A stretch of DNA of 64,000 nucleotides from CAYXDO01 sp964463485 (GCA_964463485.1 CAYXDO010000043.1:7194-71193), one strand, 5' to 3'. Shown: positions 41,585 to 51,314, counted from the first letter of the stretch. Notes: generated from the sequence alone by a model not told the origin. Translations and numbers: made by a program.

Positions 41585-44500
41585 CAGTTCGCGTCGTCGA
41601 AGGCCTCGAAGATCGACATCAGCGTGGGGACCCGCGTCTTCTTCCCCGCCACGCGACCTTCGTCTCGCGACGTCAACCCGAGCCCGCTCGTGCCGGTCCC
41701 TCGAAACGCCCCGTCGCCGTCGGCGTCGATGAAGATCGGGTTCGTGAACGCATACGGATAGGCGACCGTCACGCGGTTTGGCTGGAGGTTGCCGAAAGGG
41801 TTGAGTGAGATGCCGAACGCTCCGGCGATGCCGCCCACCGCGTCGGCGACCTGCAGCGACGGGATCTCGAGCGGCGTCAACACCGGCCACATCGACTTCT
41901 CGCCGATCGCCTCGAACACCACCCACGAGTCCTTCGCCACGTCCACGTGCAGCCCAAAGCTCCCGAGCGAGTCCACCAACGTATCGCAGTAGGCCGGGTT
42001 GCGGCCCACGCACGCGCGCGCCTTGGCGGCCACGGCGAAGCTGTCCACGAGCTCGCCGTTCACGATCATCCGCACCCTGTCGACCTCGATCCACGGCGCC
42101 GACTGCACGCGGACCTCGGCATCGACGCCTCCGTTCGACGCGCTCGCCGTCTCGCCCATGCCCACGCCCCCAACTCGTACGTCGAGGAACGGCCCGTTGG
42201 TGGCGAGCGCGCGCTGGTTCTTCATAGCGTCTACGATCTCGAGCTCGTCGATCTTCGGCGGCTTGTCGTTCGTAGCCGGCGTGTACGTTCGCGGGTACGC
42301 GCACTCGTCGAGCAGCTCGTGCGAGTCGCTGTTGCCCGTCGCCGTAAAGCGGTGACCCATGTTCAAGAGCGTGAACCAATCCTCGAGCCCACCAGGAAAC
42401 GCGATGTCTCCAGCCTCGTCGCGAAGCACCGTCCCCGGAGACGGGATGCTCGGCGGGAGCGGAGGAGGAGGAAGAATCTCTGGCACGCGATAGGTCCGCA
42501 TGATGTCGAAGCGCTTGGCGTTGTAGATCTCGATGGCGTCGAACCCGAGAGAGAATCGGCTCGGCCCGAACTCCGGACCCTCGGGCTTCAAGATCACGCT
42601 CGTCTCTTCCTCCGGCAGACCCGACTCCTGATCGAAGTTGTAGTCGTTGAAGTAACCGAGCACCGAGTCGCGCGGGTGATTGACCTGAACGACCGTGCGA
42701 TCAGGCCCATATTTTCCAAGCCCTCTCAGGTCGTCGAAGATCGCCGCGGGCGGCCGACCCGACCACTCGAACGAACCTTTCGTCGTGGGACCTGGGTCGT
42801 AGCGCAGCGGAAAGCCGTTGAAGTGGCCCACCTCGAGCGTCGTCAGCTCGATCCCGACCATGCTCTGCATCCAATCTTCGAGCCCCGCGCGTCCGATCTC
42901 GCTGCTGTAGTCGGTCACGAAGTTGTGATCGGACGACAGCGCCATGTCGACGCCCTCAGCCGCGCACGAAAGCACACGCTCATCGAGGGGCATGAACGAG
43001 TCGACGCTGTTGATCGAGTGCAGGTGATAATCGCCGGAGACCCAACCCGTCGTGTCGATCACCGGATGTAACGTCGCGGAGATCTCCACCTGCTTGCCAG
43101 CTTCGACGGTGATGCGCTCCTCGTACGTGTCGTATTCGATCCCGCGCGAGCACACGACGCGGTAGCTGCCGGGTCGAAGGCGTGAGCGCACGGGGCGTCC
43201 GTCGGTGATGGTGATGCTCTCGATGAACTCCCGCGTTCGCGCGTCCGTCGTGTCGGGCACCAAGTCGAGCGGCCGGAACGACTCACCCACGACGAGGTCG
43301 TAGAGAAACTCGTGTCCAGGCTTGTTGGCGGCCAGACCTTGGTAGCTGCCTACGACCGTACACTTGCCGGGCATGGGGCGACCCGAGGCGTCGAACGTCG
43401 AGACGTTGAGCCATCCCGGCGTGGCCAGGTACACCTCTGCAGGGGTCGTGTCGTCGGCGAGGATCTCGAACGCGACCGGAGCGGTCGTGAAGATCCCTTC
43501 GTCCACGACGCGGTACGTGTACTTCCCAGCTTCGTAGCGACCCTTGAAGCGGCCGGTCGCATCGGCCGTATGTTGGTTGTACGGCGAACCGTTGGCGTCG
43601 TAGGTCACGATGCTCGCGCCAGGCCGCGGCTCGAGTGTCTCACCGTCATACACGACGCCCGAGAATTGGCCCGTCGGTGCGCCTCGAATCTCCAGCACCA
43701 CGTCCCGAATCGAGGCGATGTCTCCTGAGCCGACGATGAAATATTTCTTGAACGAGAAAGACTCGCGCTCCTTCAGCACCGCTGGAGGCGCGGCGAAGAA
43801 CGCACCCGTGAACGCCGAGAAGATGAATGGGATCAGCAGATCGTCCGCTCGTGCCGTCGTGTTTCCGGTCCGCTTCAAGAATGATCGATCGTCCTCGGTC
43901 ACGCCGCTCGCGAAGCCATACGAAATGTGCGGACCCTTCGTCGCCACGAACTGCGTGACGAGCCCAGGGAGCTGCGGGAGCGCCGGCCCATTCTTGTAGA
44001 GACGCTCCAACGTGTAGCGCAGATCGAAGCCCGCTCCAGGTGCGAACACCTTGTTGCCGGCGCCAAAGAGGATCACCTCGCCGACCGGCATCGTGAACTC
44101 CGCGCCCATCGTGAGGGAGTCGATGCCGTCGCTCGGGAGCTTCACGCTGCGCGTGCCCTGATTGAGCACCGTCGTGGTGATCTCGACGTACCTCTTCTGA
44201 GGATGGAGCTTGTATTCGTTCGTGAAGATCAGGTCCTTGGTGTCGGCGACGACGTCGTTCACTTTTTGCACGAGGTAAAGGAAATCGGCGGCCGTCGCGG
44301 TGACCGTAACCCTCGCCGAACCGTCCTCGGCCATCTCGGTCGAAATGCCACCTTCGATCGGCGAGATCGCTCGCAAGAAGAAGCCCGGAAACATCTCCGA
44401 GAAGTTGTCGTAGCCGCGCCCTCCCGCGCTGTCGCCAGCCGCTGCCGTGCGTACGAGGTCGGCGTCGATGAGGCTCCCGCCGTAGACGCCGAAGCCCCGC

Positions 44501-44703
44501 GAGAAGCCGGCGCCCTGGATGATCACGCGGATCTGGTCGTTCGCGAGCAGGTAGTCTCCGACCTCGCCGAGCGCGCCAGGCCCGCCGATGAGGTCCGTTC
44601 GAGAGGTGATCTGTTTGGCCACCGCCGAAGGGGGTTTGTCGCTGCAAGCGACCCAGAGCGGCGCGAGCACGAGGAGCGATCGAGCGCGGAACATCTTCAT
44701 CAT
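41584..44703 (-). CDS. CehA/McbA-like PHP metallohydrolase lipoprotein
   Basis: A 1039-residue exported protein with a lipoprotein-like signal ending WVACSD. The N-terminal ~350 residues are beta-rich. Residues of about 350-550 hold carboxypeptidase-regulatory-like beta sandwiches (GQFSGVVYDGETLEPRPGAS; GWLNVSTFDASGRPMPGKC). The C-terminal half is a PHP-type metallophosphoesterase of the CehA/McbA group: GDYHLHS (557-563), SSDHNF (590-595), VQVNHPRD and ATGNSDSHE supply the metal-binding His/Asp residues. The family includes carbaryl hydrolase and putative phosphoesterases. An Asp-rich FIDADGDGAFRG motif near the end could bind calcium. Sits in an operon with a phosphatase and a porin. Confidence 0.85.
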   Translation of the reverse strand: MMKMFRARSLLVLAPLWVACSDKPPSAVAKQITSRTDLIGGPGALGEVGDYLLANDQIRVIIQGAGFSRGFGVYGGSLIDADLVRTAAAGDSAGGRGYDNFSEMFPGFFLRAISPIEGGISTEMAEDGSARVTVTATAADFLYLVQKVNDVVADTKDLIFTNEYKLHPQKRYVEITTTVLNQGTRSVKLPSDGIDSLTMGAEFTMPVGEVILFGAGNKVFAPGAGFDLRYTLERLYKNGPALPQLPGLVTQFVATKGPHISYGFASGVTEDDRSFLKRTGNTTARADDLLIPFIFSAFTGAFFAAPPAVLKERESFSFKKYFIVGSGDIASIRDVVLEIRGAPTGQFSGVVYDGETLEPRPGASIVTYDANGSPYNQHTADATGRFKGRYEAGKYTYRVVDEGIFTTAPVAFEILADDTTPAEVYLATPGWLNVSTFDASGRPMPGKCTVVGSYQGLAANKPGHEFLYDLVVGESFRPLDLVPDTTDARTREFIESITITDGRPVRSRLRPGSYRVVCSRGIEYDTYEERITVEAGKQVEISATLHPVIDTTGWVSGDYHLHSINSVDSFMPLDERVLSCAAEGVDMALSSDHNFVTDYSSEIGRAGLEDWMQSMVGIELTTLEVGHFNGFPLRYDPGPTTKGSFEWSGRPPAAIFDDLRGLGKYGPDRTVVQVNHPRDSVLGYFNDYNFDQESGLPEEETSVILKPEGPEFGPSRFSLGFDAIEIYNAKRFDIMRTYRVPEILPPPPLPPSIPSPGTVLRDEAGDIAFPGGLEDWFTLLNMGHRFTATGNSDSHELLDECAYPRTYTPATNDKPPKIDELEIVDAMKNQRALATNGPFLDVRVGGVGMGETASASNGGVDAEVRVQSAPWIEVDRVRMIVNGELVDSFAVAAKARACVGRNPAYCDTLVDSLGSFGLHVDVAKDSWVVFEAIGEKSMWPVLTPLEIPSLQVADAVGGIAGAFGISLNPFGNLQPNRVTVAYPYAFTNPIFIDADGDGAFRGTGTSGLGLTSRDEGRVAGKKTRVPTLMSIFEAFDDAN

Positions 44704-44737
44704 CCTCCTTCGAGGTGCGGTCGAGTCGTCAACTCGG

Positions 44738-45904
44738 TCAGAAGTCGATCTGCGCGAGCGCGTCGATGCGGTTGTTGGCGATCGTTCGTTGTTCGTGCGC
44801 GAGCGTCCCCTCGAGCGAGAACATGAGCGGAAGGTCCTTGGGCAAGTAGGAGATCGCGAGCGTGTGTTCGGAGACTTGGTCTACGTCGAAGCGATCGTTG
44901 GGGTCGAGCCACCCGAACCGATAGGCGAAGCGCAGATCCCAGATTTTGTAGCCGAACTGGCCATGAAACCCGAGGCTCTTGGTGTCATCGATGCCGGACG
45001 TCACGAATTTCGTGGTCTGGAACAAGACCTGCCCTTCGACGGTGAGATCGGCCAACACGAGCAAGAGCGAGGCCTCCGCGCCGAGCACCGACTCTTCGAA
45101 CAGGTTCGGGAGCTCTCCTATCGTTCGACCGTCGAGGAAGCCAGCGACCGACAGCGAGATCAGGTCGCCCCAGAACGCGTTGAGGCGCGCGAAGCCGGCG
45201 ACCGACTCGTTGTCGTTGAGCGCGAGGTTCTCGGTGCGCCCGTTGGTGAGGGCCAGCGCGTAGCCCATGTCGAAGCCGTCCTTCGAGTAGCCGAGCCTCG
45301 GGCGGTGGAGCATCATGCCGATCTGTCGGCCCACGCTCAGGCCGTCCGTTTCATAACCTTGCGTGGCCCGCACGCCGCGGGACTCGATGGAGCGATCGAT
45401 GAAGACGCGAGCCTCGGTGCTCTCGAGCTCGGAGCGATCGTACGGCGCCTTGAAGCGACCGACCCTGAGCGTGAGCTTCTTGGTGAAGTCGTATTCGAGG
45501 AAAGCGTCTTTGAGCCCGACCGCGAGCTCCTCGTTCGGATCGTTACGTCCATCGGACTCCGCGAGCGCGCCCTCGAGAGAGAGCTCCGCGCGAAGGTCGT
45601 CGCCGCGAGCCGCGGTGATCTCGAGCCTTCCGTCCGCGAGCCTGAACCCATCGTTCCTGCCGATATAGGCGACGGTGTCGTTCTCGATGGCCTCGGCGAC
45701 CACGCGCACGTAGCCGCCCACGCCGACTTCGAAGGTCGGAGCGGGCGCTTCTTTCTTGGGCTCGGGCTGAGACGTGAGGCCGGGAACCGCGGTCTCCGGC
45801 ATCGGTGCCGGAGTCATGGGCGCGCCGTCCTCGGGGAGCGCTTCGTCGGCCCACACGGGCGTCGCGGTGAGGGTGAAGGACAAGAGCCAGCGATAGAACG
45901 CCAT
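44738..45904 (-). CDS. Phosphate-selective porin O/P-like outer-membrane beta-barrel
   Basis: A 388-residue protein with signal peptide (MAFYRWLLSFTLTATPVWA), a short Pro/Glu-rich segment, then alternating beta-barrel strands ending in Phe (DALAQIDF), as outer-membrane proteins do. The region VGLKDAFLEYDFTKKLTLRV with GRFKAPYDRSELES matches OprO/OprP-type porins, where arginines and lysines line an anion channel. ATG 45904 lies 8 nt after the upstream phosphatase stop. The upstream open frame to 46861 is a shadow. Role inferred: uptake of phosphate or an organic anion released by neighbouring hydrolases. Confidence 0.85.
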   Translation of the reverse strand: MAFYRWLLSFTLTATPVWADEALPEDGAPMTPAPMPETAVPGLTSQPEPKKEAPAPTFEVGVGGYVRVVAEAIENDTVAYIGRNDGFRLADGRLEITAARGDDLRAELSLEGALAESDGRNDPNEELAVGLKDAFLEYDFTKKLTLRVGRFKAPYDRSELESTEARVFIDRSIESRGVRATQGYETDGLSVGRQIGMMLHRPRLGYSKDGFDMGYALALTNGRTENLALNDNESVAGFARLNAFWGDLISLSVAGFLDGRTIGELPNLFEESVLGAEASLLLVLADLTVEGQVLFQTTKFVTSGIDDTKSLGFHGQFGYKIWDLRFAYRFGWLDPNDRFDVDQVSEHTLAISYLPKDLPLMFSLEGTLAHEQRTIANNRIDALAQIDF

Positions 45905-45912
45905 GAGTTCTC

Positions 45913-47523
45913 CTAATTCGCCTTGGTTTCGCGCGCGAGATTTCGGACGGGCAGAGGTCCGGCGTGCGCGGCTGATGGCGGGACAACGCCGAGCAGCCAC
46001 GCCAGCGTCGGGGCGATCCGAATGACCGACACGGGTGTAGGGTCGACGAAGCGCGCGATGTTGGGGCCGTAGAACGCGATGGGCACGCGTTGATCGTGGA
46101 CATGAGGCGAGCCGTGGTTCGATCCGGACTCCCACGCGAGCAACGCGTTGGAGGCGGTCCAGACATACACATCGGCCCTTCGCCCAGGGTGGATCAGCCG
46201 TTCGAACCAGGTTCGATGAGGCTCTCGAAACGCGCCGAGATCTTCGACCGCGTGGGCTTCGATGACGGGCCCCGTCGCTTCGAGGAGCTCGGCGAGGGCT
46301 CGGCGGGCCGTAGTGCGATCGACCGCCGGAGAGTGTCGCAGGTACACCTGCGGCGGATCGAGCGACACGACCTGGGGAGCTTGGGCTCCGCGCGGGACGA
46401 GCTTCGCGAGCTCGGCATTGAGCGCCAACGACATGGCGTCGATCGAAAAGCGCGACATCCGACTGCCGAAGGCGGTCACGGCCTCGGGGGCGTCGGCCAT
46501 GCCGTGGTCTCCGGTGAGCATCCACACGGTCTCGTCGCGCCCCAAGCGCCGTTCGATCCTTCGCTGGAGCTCGCCGATCAGGCGATCGGTTCGGAGGAGC
46601 ATATCGAGGGTCTCGTGGGCGTACGTGCCGAACATATGGCCCGAGAAGTCCAAGGAAGAAGCTCCGATGAAGAGGACGTCCGTGGCGGGCCCCGCGCCGA
46701 GCTGCTCCGCCTGGATCGCTCGCTCGGCGAGCTCGAAGAGTTTCTCGAGCGCGTCCGGCGTCATTCGGTAAGCCTTGAGCCACATGGGATCGGTCTTGGC
46801 GAGGCCCTGTCCCAACGCATGGGGGAACGTTCTTCCGATCGCGACGGCGGGCGTCTCCCAAGGAGTCTCATCGGGTCCGGTCGCGACCTCGTAGTCGACG
46901 TCGGCGCGGAGGCGATTCCAGGTGGTGCCATGAGCGGCCTCCGCGACGTGATCGAAGCCTTCGAGCCACGTGAGCTTCGTCTTCTCCGCGTAGCTTCCGG
47001 AGACGAAGGCGCCTTTTTGTTCGTCGTAGAACACGACCGCGGTGGGTCGCTGGCCGCCCGACAGCACGGCGGCGCGGTCTTTGATGGCGATCGACAGCAC
47101 GCGGCTCCGTCCGACGCTGCCGAGACGAATCGCGTCCGCGAGCGTCGGAGCGCGCAACGAGCCGGGTGAAGCCGTCGCGCTGCGGGTCCCGACACAGTAG
47201 ACCGTGGACCCCGTGCGCTCGTCGATCCAGTCGTTGTTCACGATGCCGTGCTCGCTCGGGTACGCGCCGGTGGCGATCGTCGCGTGGCCGGGGCCCGTCG
47301 CCGTGTTCGCGTAGTCGTGCTCCCCGTTCGGGTAGTAGGCGCCGCTCGCGGTCAGCCGTTGGATTCCGCCCTCGAGCAAGTGGCCGTAGCGCGCCATGTA
47401 CAGCGAGCCCAGCTGGTCGACGACGATCATCACGAGGAGCTTGGGGTGACGCGGTGGTTTTGCGGCAAAGGTCGGGCTCGAGGCGGCGAGCAGCGCGACC
47501 ATGACGCTGGCGGCCCGAAACAC
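45913..47523 (-). CDS. Alkaline-phosphatase-superfamily hydrolase (PafA/type I phosphodiesterase-like)
   Basis: A protein of about 536 residues. From GTG 47523 it has the signal peptide VFRAASVMVALLAASSPTFA. Metal-site motifs are LLVMIVVDQLG, the Thr nucleophile in NTATGPGHATIATG, WMLTGDHGMAD and NHGSPHVHDQRVPIAFYGP, as in PafA-type phosphomonoesterases and PF01663 phosphodiesterases. Thr rather than Ser at the nucleophile fits PafA and nucleotide-pyrophosphatase-like members. The longer frame to 47622 runs into the divergent gene and lacks a signal at its start, so I reject it. First gene of the phosphate-type operon. Confidence 0.85.
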   Translation of the reverse strand: MFRAASVMVALLAASSPTFAAKPPRHPKLLVMIVVDQLGSLYMARYGHLLEGGIQRLTASGAYYPNGEHDYANTATGPGHATIATGAYPSEHGIVNNDWIDERTGSTVYCVGTRSATASPGSLRAPTLADAIRLGSVGRSRVLSIAIKDRAAVLSGGQRPTAVVFYDEQKGAFVSGSYAEKTKLTWLEGFDHVAEAAHGTTWNRLRADVDYEVATGPDETPWETPAVAIGRTFPHALGQGLAKTDPMWLKAYRMTPDALEKLFELAERAIQAEQLGAGPATDVLFIGASSLDFSGHMFGTYAHETLDMLLRTDRLIGELQRRIERRLGRDETVWMLTGDHGMADAPEAVTAFGSRMSRFSIDAMSLALNAELAKLVPRGAQAPQVVSLDPPQVYLRHSPAVDRTTARRALAELLEATGPVIEAHAVEDLGAFREPHRTWFERLIHPGRRADVYVWTASNALLAWESGSNHGSPHVHDQRVPIAFYGPNIARFVDPTPVSVIRIAPTLAWLLGVVPPSAAHAGPLPVRNLARETKAN

Positions 47524-47620
47524 GCGCGCTGGATAGCAGAGGGAGGACTGAAAAGCACGATGCGGGCCTTCCGCGAGCCGCTTGCGTCGAACCGCGCGAG
47601 ATGGAACAAAGTGGGAGCCC

Positions 47621-48466
47621 ATGCGGAGGCTCTCATCGACCGTCGTGCTCCTGCTCCTCGCCGCAGGAACGTCCTCGGCCCAGACTCGCCGTAACGACCG
47701 CCTTGCCGTGATCCCGATCGTGATCGGTTCCGCTCAGGGCGACGTGAACATGTCCTCGGTCTTTGACGACGTGAGCTCCGCGGCTTCCAACCGACTGGGC
47801 TTGGGGTTGATCTCGTTCGAAGAGATCGAGAGCCGCAGCGGAGTGAGCGACCGTATTCGCGACTGCGGATCGGACGAAAAGTGCATCGCCGATCGCCTTC
47901 GCGCCTTCGACGCGCGCATGGGGTTGGTGGTCGTCGTGAACGGCGCCCTCAGCCCGCCGCTGCTGTCGCTCAACATGATCGACACGGAGGAGCTCCGCTC
48001 GATGGCGAGCGACGCCGGCCAGATCAAACCCGAGGAGGGATCGGTCTCCTCCGCCATTCGAACTCGCGCCGCCAAAATCTTCGAAGGAGCTGGTTACATT
48101 CGTGGCGCGCGAGTGATCGTCGAAGCCGACCCTCCGCGCGCGCTCATCACACTAGGAGAAGGTGTCGAGCCCGACAAAGGCACTCCGAACGTCTTCACCG
48201 TGACGCCCGGAACGTACGTCGTGAAGGCCACACTCGAAGGCTTCTCGAGCGCCGAGGGCAAGGTCGAAGCGAAGAGCGGCGAGGACGCTCGAGTCGCGCT
48301 GCGGCTCGAAGAGCAAACCAGCACGTTCGAGTCTCCGTGGTTTTGGGGCGCCATCGGCCTCGCCGTCGTCGGGGGCGCCGCGGCGGCGGCGATCGCTCTT
48401 CGCGAAACGACGTACTGCTTGTGTGTCACGCTCGGCGATTCCGGCTGCGAAAAGTGCCAAGAGTGA
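47621..48466 (+). CDS. PEGA-like secreted/membrane protein
   Basis: A 281-residue protein with signal peptide MRRLSSTVVLLLLAAGTSSA (ATG 47621; the earlier in-frame start at 47582 would bury it). Residues of about 25-130 resemble a TolB-N/CsgG-like strand pattern (RLAVIPIVIGSAQGDVN). Residues of about 165-235 contain a PEGA-like beta module (RVIVEADPPRALITLGEG; TVTPGTYVVKATLEGFSS). A membrane helix lies near the C-terminus (WGAIGLAVVGGAAAAAIAL), followed by a Cys-rich tail (CLCVTLGDSGCEKC). Widespread type in Myxococcota, function unknown. Its stop overlaps the lptA start (GTGA). Confidence 0.75.
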   Translation: MRRLSSTVVLLLLAAGTSSAQTRRNDRLAVIPIVIGSAQGDVNMSSVFDDVSSAASNRLGLGLISFEEIESRSGVSDRIRDCGSDEKCIADRLRAFDARMGLVVVVNGALSPPLLSLNMIDTEELRSMASDAGQIKPEEGSVSSAIRTRAAKIFEGAGYIRGARVIVEADPPRALITLGEGVEPDKGTPNVFTVTPGTYVVKATLEGFSSAEGKVEAKSGEDARVALRLEEQTSTFESPWFWGAIGLAVVGGAAAAAIALRETTYCLCVTLGDSGCEKCQE

Positions 48467-48972
48467 GCTTGGCCTTCCTCTGGGCCGGATTACTCGCTCT
48501 CGACGCTCACGCCGATCCGCCAGCCAGCGAGCCTGTCCAGAAGACCGTCCTCGGGAGCGCCGAGCCCATCGAGATGACCGCCAAAGGGCGGCTCCGCGTC
48601 GACCTCAAGCGTCAGCTTGGCATCGCGGAGCGTGACGTAGTGATCCGTCGGCGTGACGTGATCGTCTGCTGCGACAAGGCCGAGGCCGCCTACGAGGGCG
48701 ACCAGATCACCCGCGTGGAGTGTCGCGGGCGCGTGGCGATCGTGCGGCCCGACGGGACGCGCGCGCGCGCAGACGCCGCCGTGTTCGAGGCCAAAATCGA
48801 CTTGTTGACGCTCTCGGGAAGCGCCCGGGTTCGGGCTCCAACAGCCGACCTCGTCGGCGAAGTCATCACGTACGACGTAGCCCGCGACGTGCTCGAGGTC
48901 TCCGGTGGCCCGAGTCGATTTCGTTTCAAGCCGTCCGAGCCAATGGCCGACGAGCGTCCTTGTCCACCTTGA
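48463..48972 (+). CDS. lptA: LptA/OstA-like LPS transport protein
   Basis: A 169-residue protein with signal peptide VSLAFLWAGLLALDAHA. The GTG start at 48463 overlaps the upstream stop (GTGA). The mature part shows the OstA beta-jellyroll pattern of repeated strands: AEAAYEGDQITRVECRGRVA, ADAAVFEAKIDLLTLSGSAR, GEVITYDVARDVLEVSGG. LptA forms the periplasmic bridge that carries lipopolysaccharide to the outer membrane. Location immediately before lptB and rpoN is the conserved order in many Proteobacteria and relatives. LptC is not in the window. Confidence 0.88.
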   Translation: MSLAFLWAGLLALDAHADPPASEPVQKTVLGSAEPIEMTAKGRLRVDLKRQLGIAERDVVIRRRDVIVCCDKAEAAYEGDQITRVECRGRVAIVRPDGTRARADAAVFEAKIDLLTLSGSARVRAPTADLVGEVITYDVARDVLEVSGGPSRFRFKPSEPMADERPCPP

Positions 48973-48975
48973 GTC

Positions 48976-49710
48976 ATGAGCGACGACGCCCTAGAGGCCA
49001 CTGAGCTCGTGAAAGCGTACCGAGGTCGGCGGGTGGTCGACCACGTGAGCTTCGTCGTGAAGCCCGCCGAAGTCGTCGGTCTGCTCGGACCCAACGGTGC
49101 CGGCAAGACGACTTCGTTTCGCATCGCGGTCGGGCTCGTCCGACCCGACGGCGGCACGGTCCGACTCGGCGCCCACGACATCTCGTTCGATCCGCTCCAT
49201 CGCCGCGCACAAAAGGGCCTCGGCTACCTGCCGCAGGAGCCTTCGGTCTTTCGACGCCTCTCGGTCCTCGACAATCTCATCGCGGTCCTCGAGCTCCAAC
49301 CCGGATTGTCGCGCGCGGATCGCCACGCGCGCGCCCGCGCGTTGCTCGAGGAGTTCGAGCTGACCAAGCTCGCGCCGTCCCTCGGAGATCAGCTCTCCGG
49401 CGGCGAGCGAAGACGGCTCGAGATCGCGCGGTGTCTCGCGAGCGGGCCGAAGATCGTGTTGCTCGACGAGCCGTTCGCGGGCGTGGACCCCATCGCGGTC
49501 GCCGAGCTCCAGGCGCTGATCGGCAAGCTCAAAGGCCGCGGAATCGGCGTCCTGATCACGGACCACAACGTGCGCGAGACGCTCTCGATCTGCGACCGCG
49601 CTTATGTCCTGGTGACCGGTCGCGTGATCGAGCACGGGACCGCGCAGGAGATCGCGGGGAGCGAGCAGGCTCGGGAGCTCTATCTCGGGCGATCGTTCGA
49701 GCTGCGGTAG
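48976..49710 (+). CDS. lptB: LPS export ABC transporter ATP-binding protein LptB
   Basis: A 244-residue ABC ATPase that powers LPS extraction from the inner membrane with LptFG. Visible are Walker A GPNGAGKTTSF, Q-loop region GYLPQEPSVFRRLSV (the LptB-typical QE.SIFR.L), signature LSGGERRRLEIAR, Walker B IVLLDEPFAGVDPIAV and switch His LITDHNVRET. Starts 3 nt after lptA. Length is normal. Confidence 0.97.
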   Translation: MSDDALEATELVKAYRGRRVVDHVSFVVKPAEVVGLLGPNGAGKTTSFRIAVGLVRPDGGTVRLGAHDISFDPLHRRAQKGLGYLPQEPSVFRRLSVLDNLIAVLELQPGLSRADRHARARALLEEFELTKLAPSLGDQLSGGERRRLEIARCLASGPKIVLLDEPFAGVDPIAVAELQALIGKLKGRGIGVLITDHNVRETLSICDRAYVLVTGRVIEHGTAQEIAGSEQARELYLGRSFELR

Positions 49711-49836
49711 GCACGACCAGGCCGAGCTGTCAACCCAGCTTCGCGGAAAAGCCAAGTCGCGCCAATTACTTTTCCCTCGGCACGATCTGCGCAGGGCGCG
49801 TTTGTCTCCGGCAGGGCGCCGTGGTACTGATGGGTC

Positions 49837-51309
49837 ATGGGCCTAGAGCTCAAGCTTGGCCTCAACCTCAAGCTTCAGCAGCAACTCGTCATGACGCCGC
49901 AGCTGCAGCAGGCGATTCGCCTGTTGCAGCTCTCTCGTATGGAGCTGATCGACGCGGTGCATGCGGAGCTCGAGCAGAACCCAACGCTCGAGGAGGCCGA
50001 TCGCCCTGAGCGAGAGGTGATGGAAGCAGAGGCTGCGATCACCGGTGAGGACGCCCGGCCGCCCGCGCCGGAGCCCGAGCGCCCCCAAGAGGTCGGAGCG
50101 GACGCCGCCAAGACCGTCGGCGAGATCGATTGGGAGCAGTGGCTCGAATCCTATAACTCCGCGCCGCCCATGCCGAGCGGCCTCAAACGCGAATCCTCCG
50201 AAGACCTCCCCACGCTCGAACAGACGCTCACCAAAAACGAGACCCTCTTCGATCATCTGGTCTGGCAGCTCGACGTCGCCAACTTCTGCGAACACGACAA
50301 GATCGTCGCGTACGAGATCATCGGAGCCCTGGACGACAGCGGCTTTCTCCCCGGCGATCGACCGCTCGAAGACATTGCCATTCGCCTCGAGGTCTCCGTC
50401 GATCACGTCGAGCGCGTGCTCGGCCTCGTTCAACAATTCGATCCCGTCGGAATCGCCTCCCGCACACTCGAAGAGTGTCTGCTGACCCAGCTCCACTCCT
50501 ACGGGTACAAGAGTCCGCTCGCCGAACGCCTGATTCGGGAGTTCTTGCCCGACCTCGAGAAGCGCAACTTCCAAGCCATCGCCAAGAAGGCTGACGTGCC
50601 GATGGAAGAAGTCGGCGACGCGCTCCGGATCATCCAAAGCCTCGATCCTCGCCCGGCCCGCAACTTCGGCGGCGAGGACAGCATCTACATCACGCCCGAT
50701 CTTTACGTGCACAAAGTCGGCGAGGAGTACGTCATCGTCCCCAACGAAGACGGCATGCCGATGTTGCGCCTCAGCAAGTACTACAAGACGGCCCTCGCCA
50801 ACGGCATGAACGGCGAAGCCAAGAGTTACGTCCAAGAGAAGCTGCGATCAGCGCAGTGGTTGATCCGTTCGATCCATCAGCGGCAGCGAACGATCTACAA
50901 AGTCATGGAGTCGATCCTGAAGTTCCAGCGAGACTTCTTCGACAGAGGGATCGAACACCTCAGACCGCTCATTCTTCGCGACGTCGCAGAAGACATCGGC
51001 ATGCACGAGTCGACCATCTCCCGCGTCACGTCGAACAAGTATGTCCATACGCCTCGTGGAATCTTCGAGCTGAAGTACTTCTTCAACAGCTCCGTGTCTG
51101 GAGCCGACGGCGAAGATGTGGCCAGCGTGTCCGTCAAGCACAGAATCAAACAGATCGTCGAATCCGAGGACCCAAAACGTCCTCACTCCGACCAAGCCAT
51201 CGTGGAGATCTTGGGGAAGGAAGGAATCGAGATTGCGCGCAGGACGGTTGCGAAGTACCGCGAGAGTTTGGGCATTCTCTCGTCTTCGAAGCGACGGGAG
51301 ATCATCTGA
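49837..51309 (+). CDS. rpoN: RNA polymerase sigma-54 factor
   Basis: A 490-residue sigma-54. The N-terminal Gln/Leu-rich activator-binding region is clear (KLQQQLVMTPQLQQAIRLLQ, followed by LSRMELIDAVHAELEQNPTLEE). A variable acidic region follows, then core-binding and HTH regions (DIGMHESTISRVTSNKYVHT). The RpoN box appears near the C-terminus as IARRTVAKYRESLGI. It directs transcription from -24/-12 promoters, which need enhancer-binding ATPases. Upstream 49711-49836 is intergenic and may hold a promoter. Position after lptB and before hpf/ptsN is the conserved rpoN neighbourhood. Confidence 0.98.
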   Translation: MGLELKLGLNLKLQQQLVMTPQLQQAIRLLQLSRMELIDAVHAELEQNPTLEEADRPEREVMEAEAAITGEDARPPAPEPERPQEVGADAAKTVGEIDWEQWLESYNSAPPMPSGLKRESSEDLPTLEQTLTKNETLFDHLVWQLDVANFCEHDKIVAYEIIGALDDSGFLPGDRPLEDIAIRLEVSVDHVERVLGLVQQFDPVGIASRTLEECLLTQLHSYGYKSPLAERLIREFLPDLEKRNFQAIAKKADVPMEEVGDALRIIQSLDPRPARNFGGEDSIYITPDLYVHKVGEEYVIVPNEDGMPMLRLSKYYKTALANGMNGEAKSYVQEKLRSAQWLIRSIHQRQRTIYKVMESILKFQRDFFDRGIEHLRPLILRDVAEDIGMHESTISRVTSNKYVHTPRGIFELKYFFNSSVSGADGEDVASVSVKHRIKQIVESEDPKRPHSDQAIVEILGKEGIEIARRTVAKYRESLGILSSSKRREII

Positions 51310-51314
51310 GCCAA

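Noticed and set aside
45905..46861. N-terminal extension of the porin frame
   Set aside because: Arg/Pro-rich and antisense-like relative to the phosphatase gene in another frame; the signal peptide at 45904 marks the true start.
47524..47622. Upstream extension of the alkaline-phosphatase-like gene
   Set aside because: It overlaps the divergent PEGA-like gene start and moves the signal peptide to an internal position.
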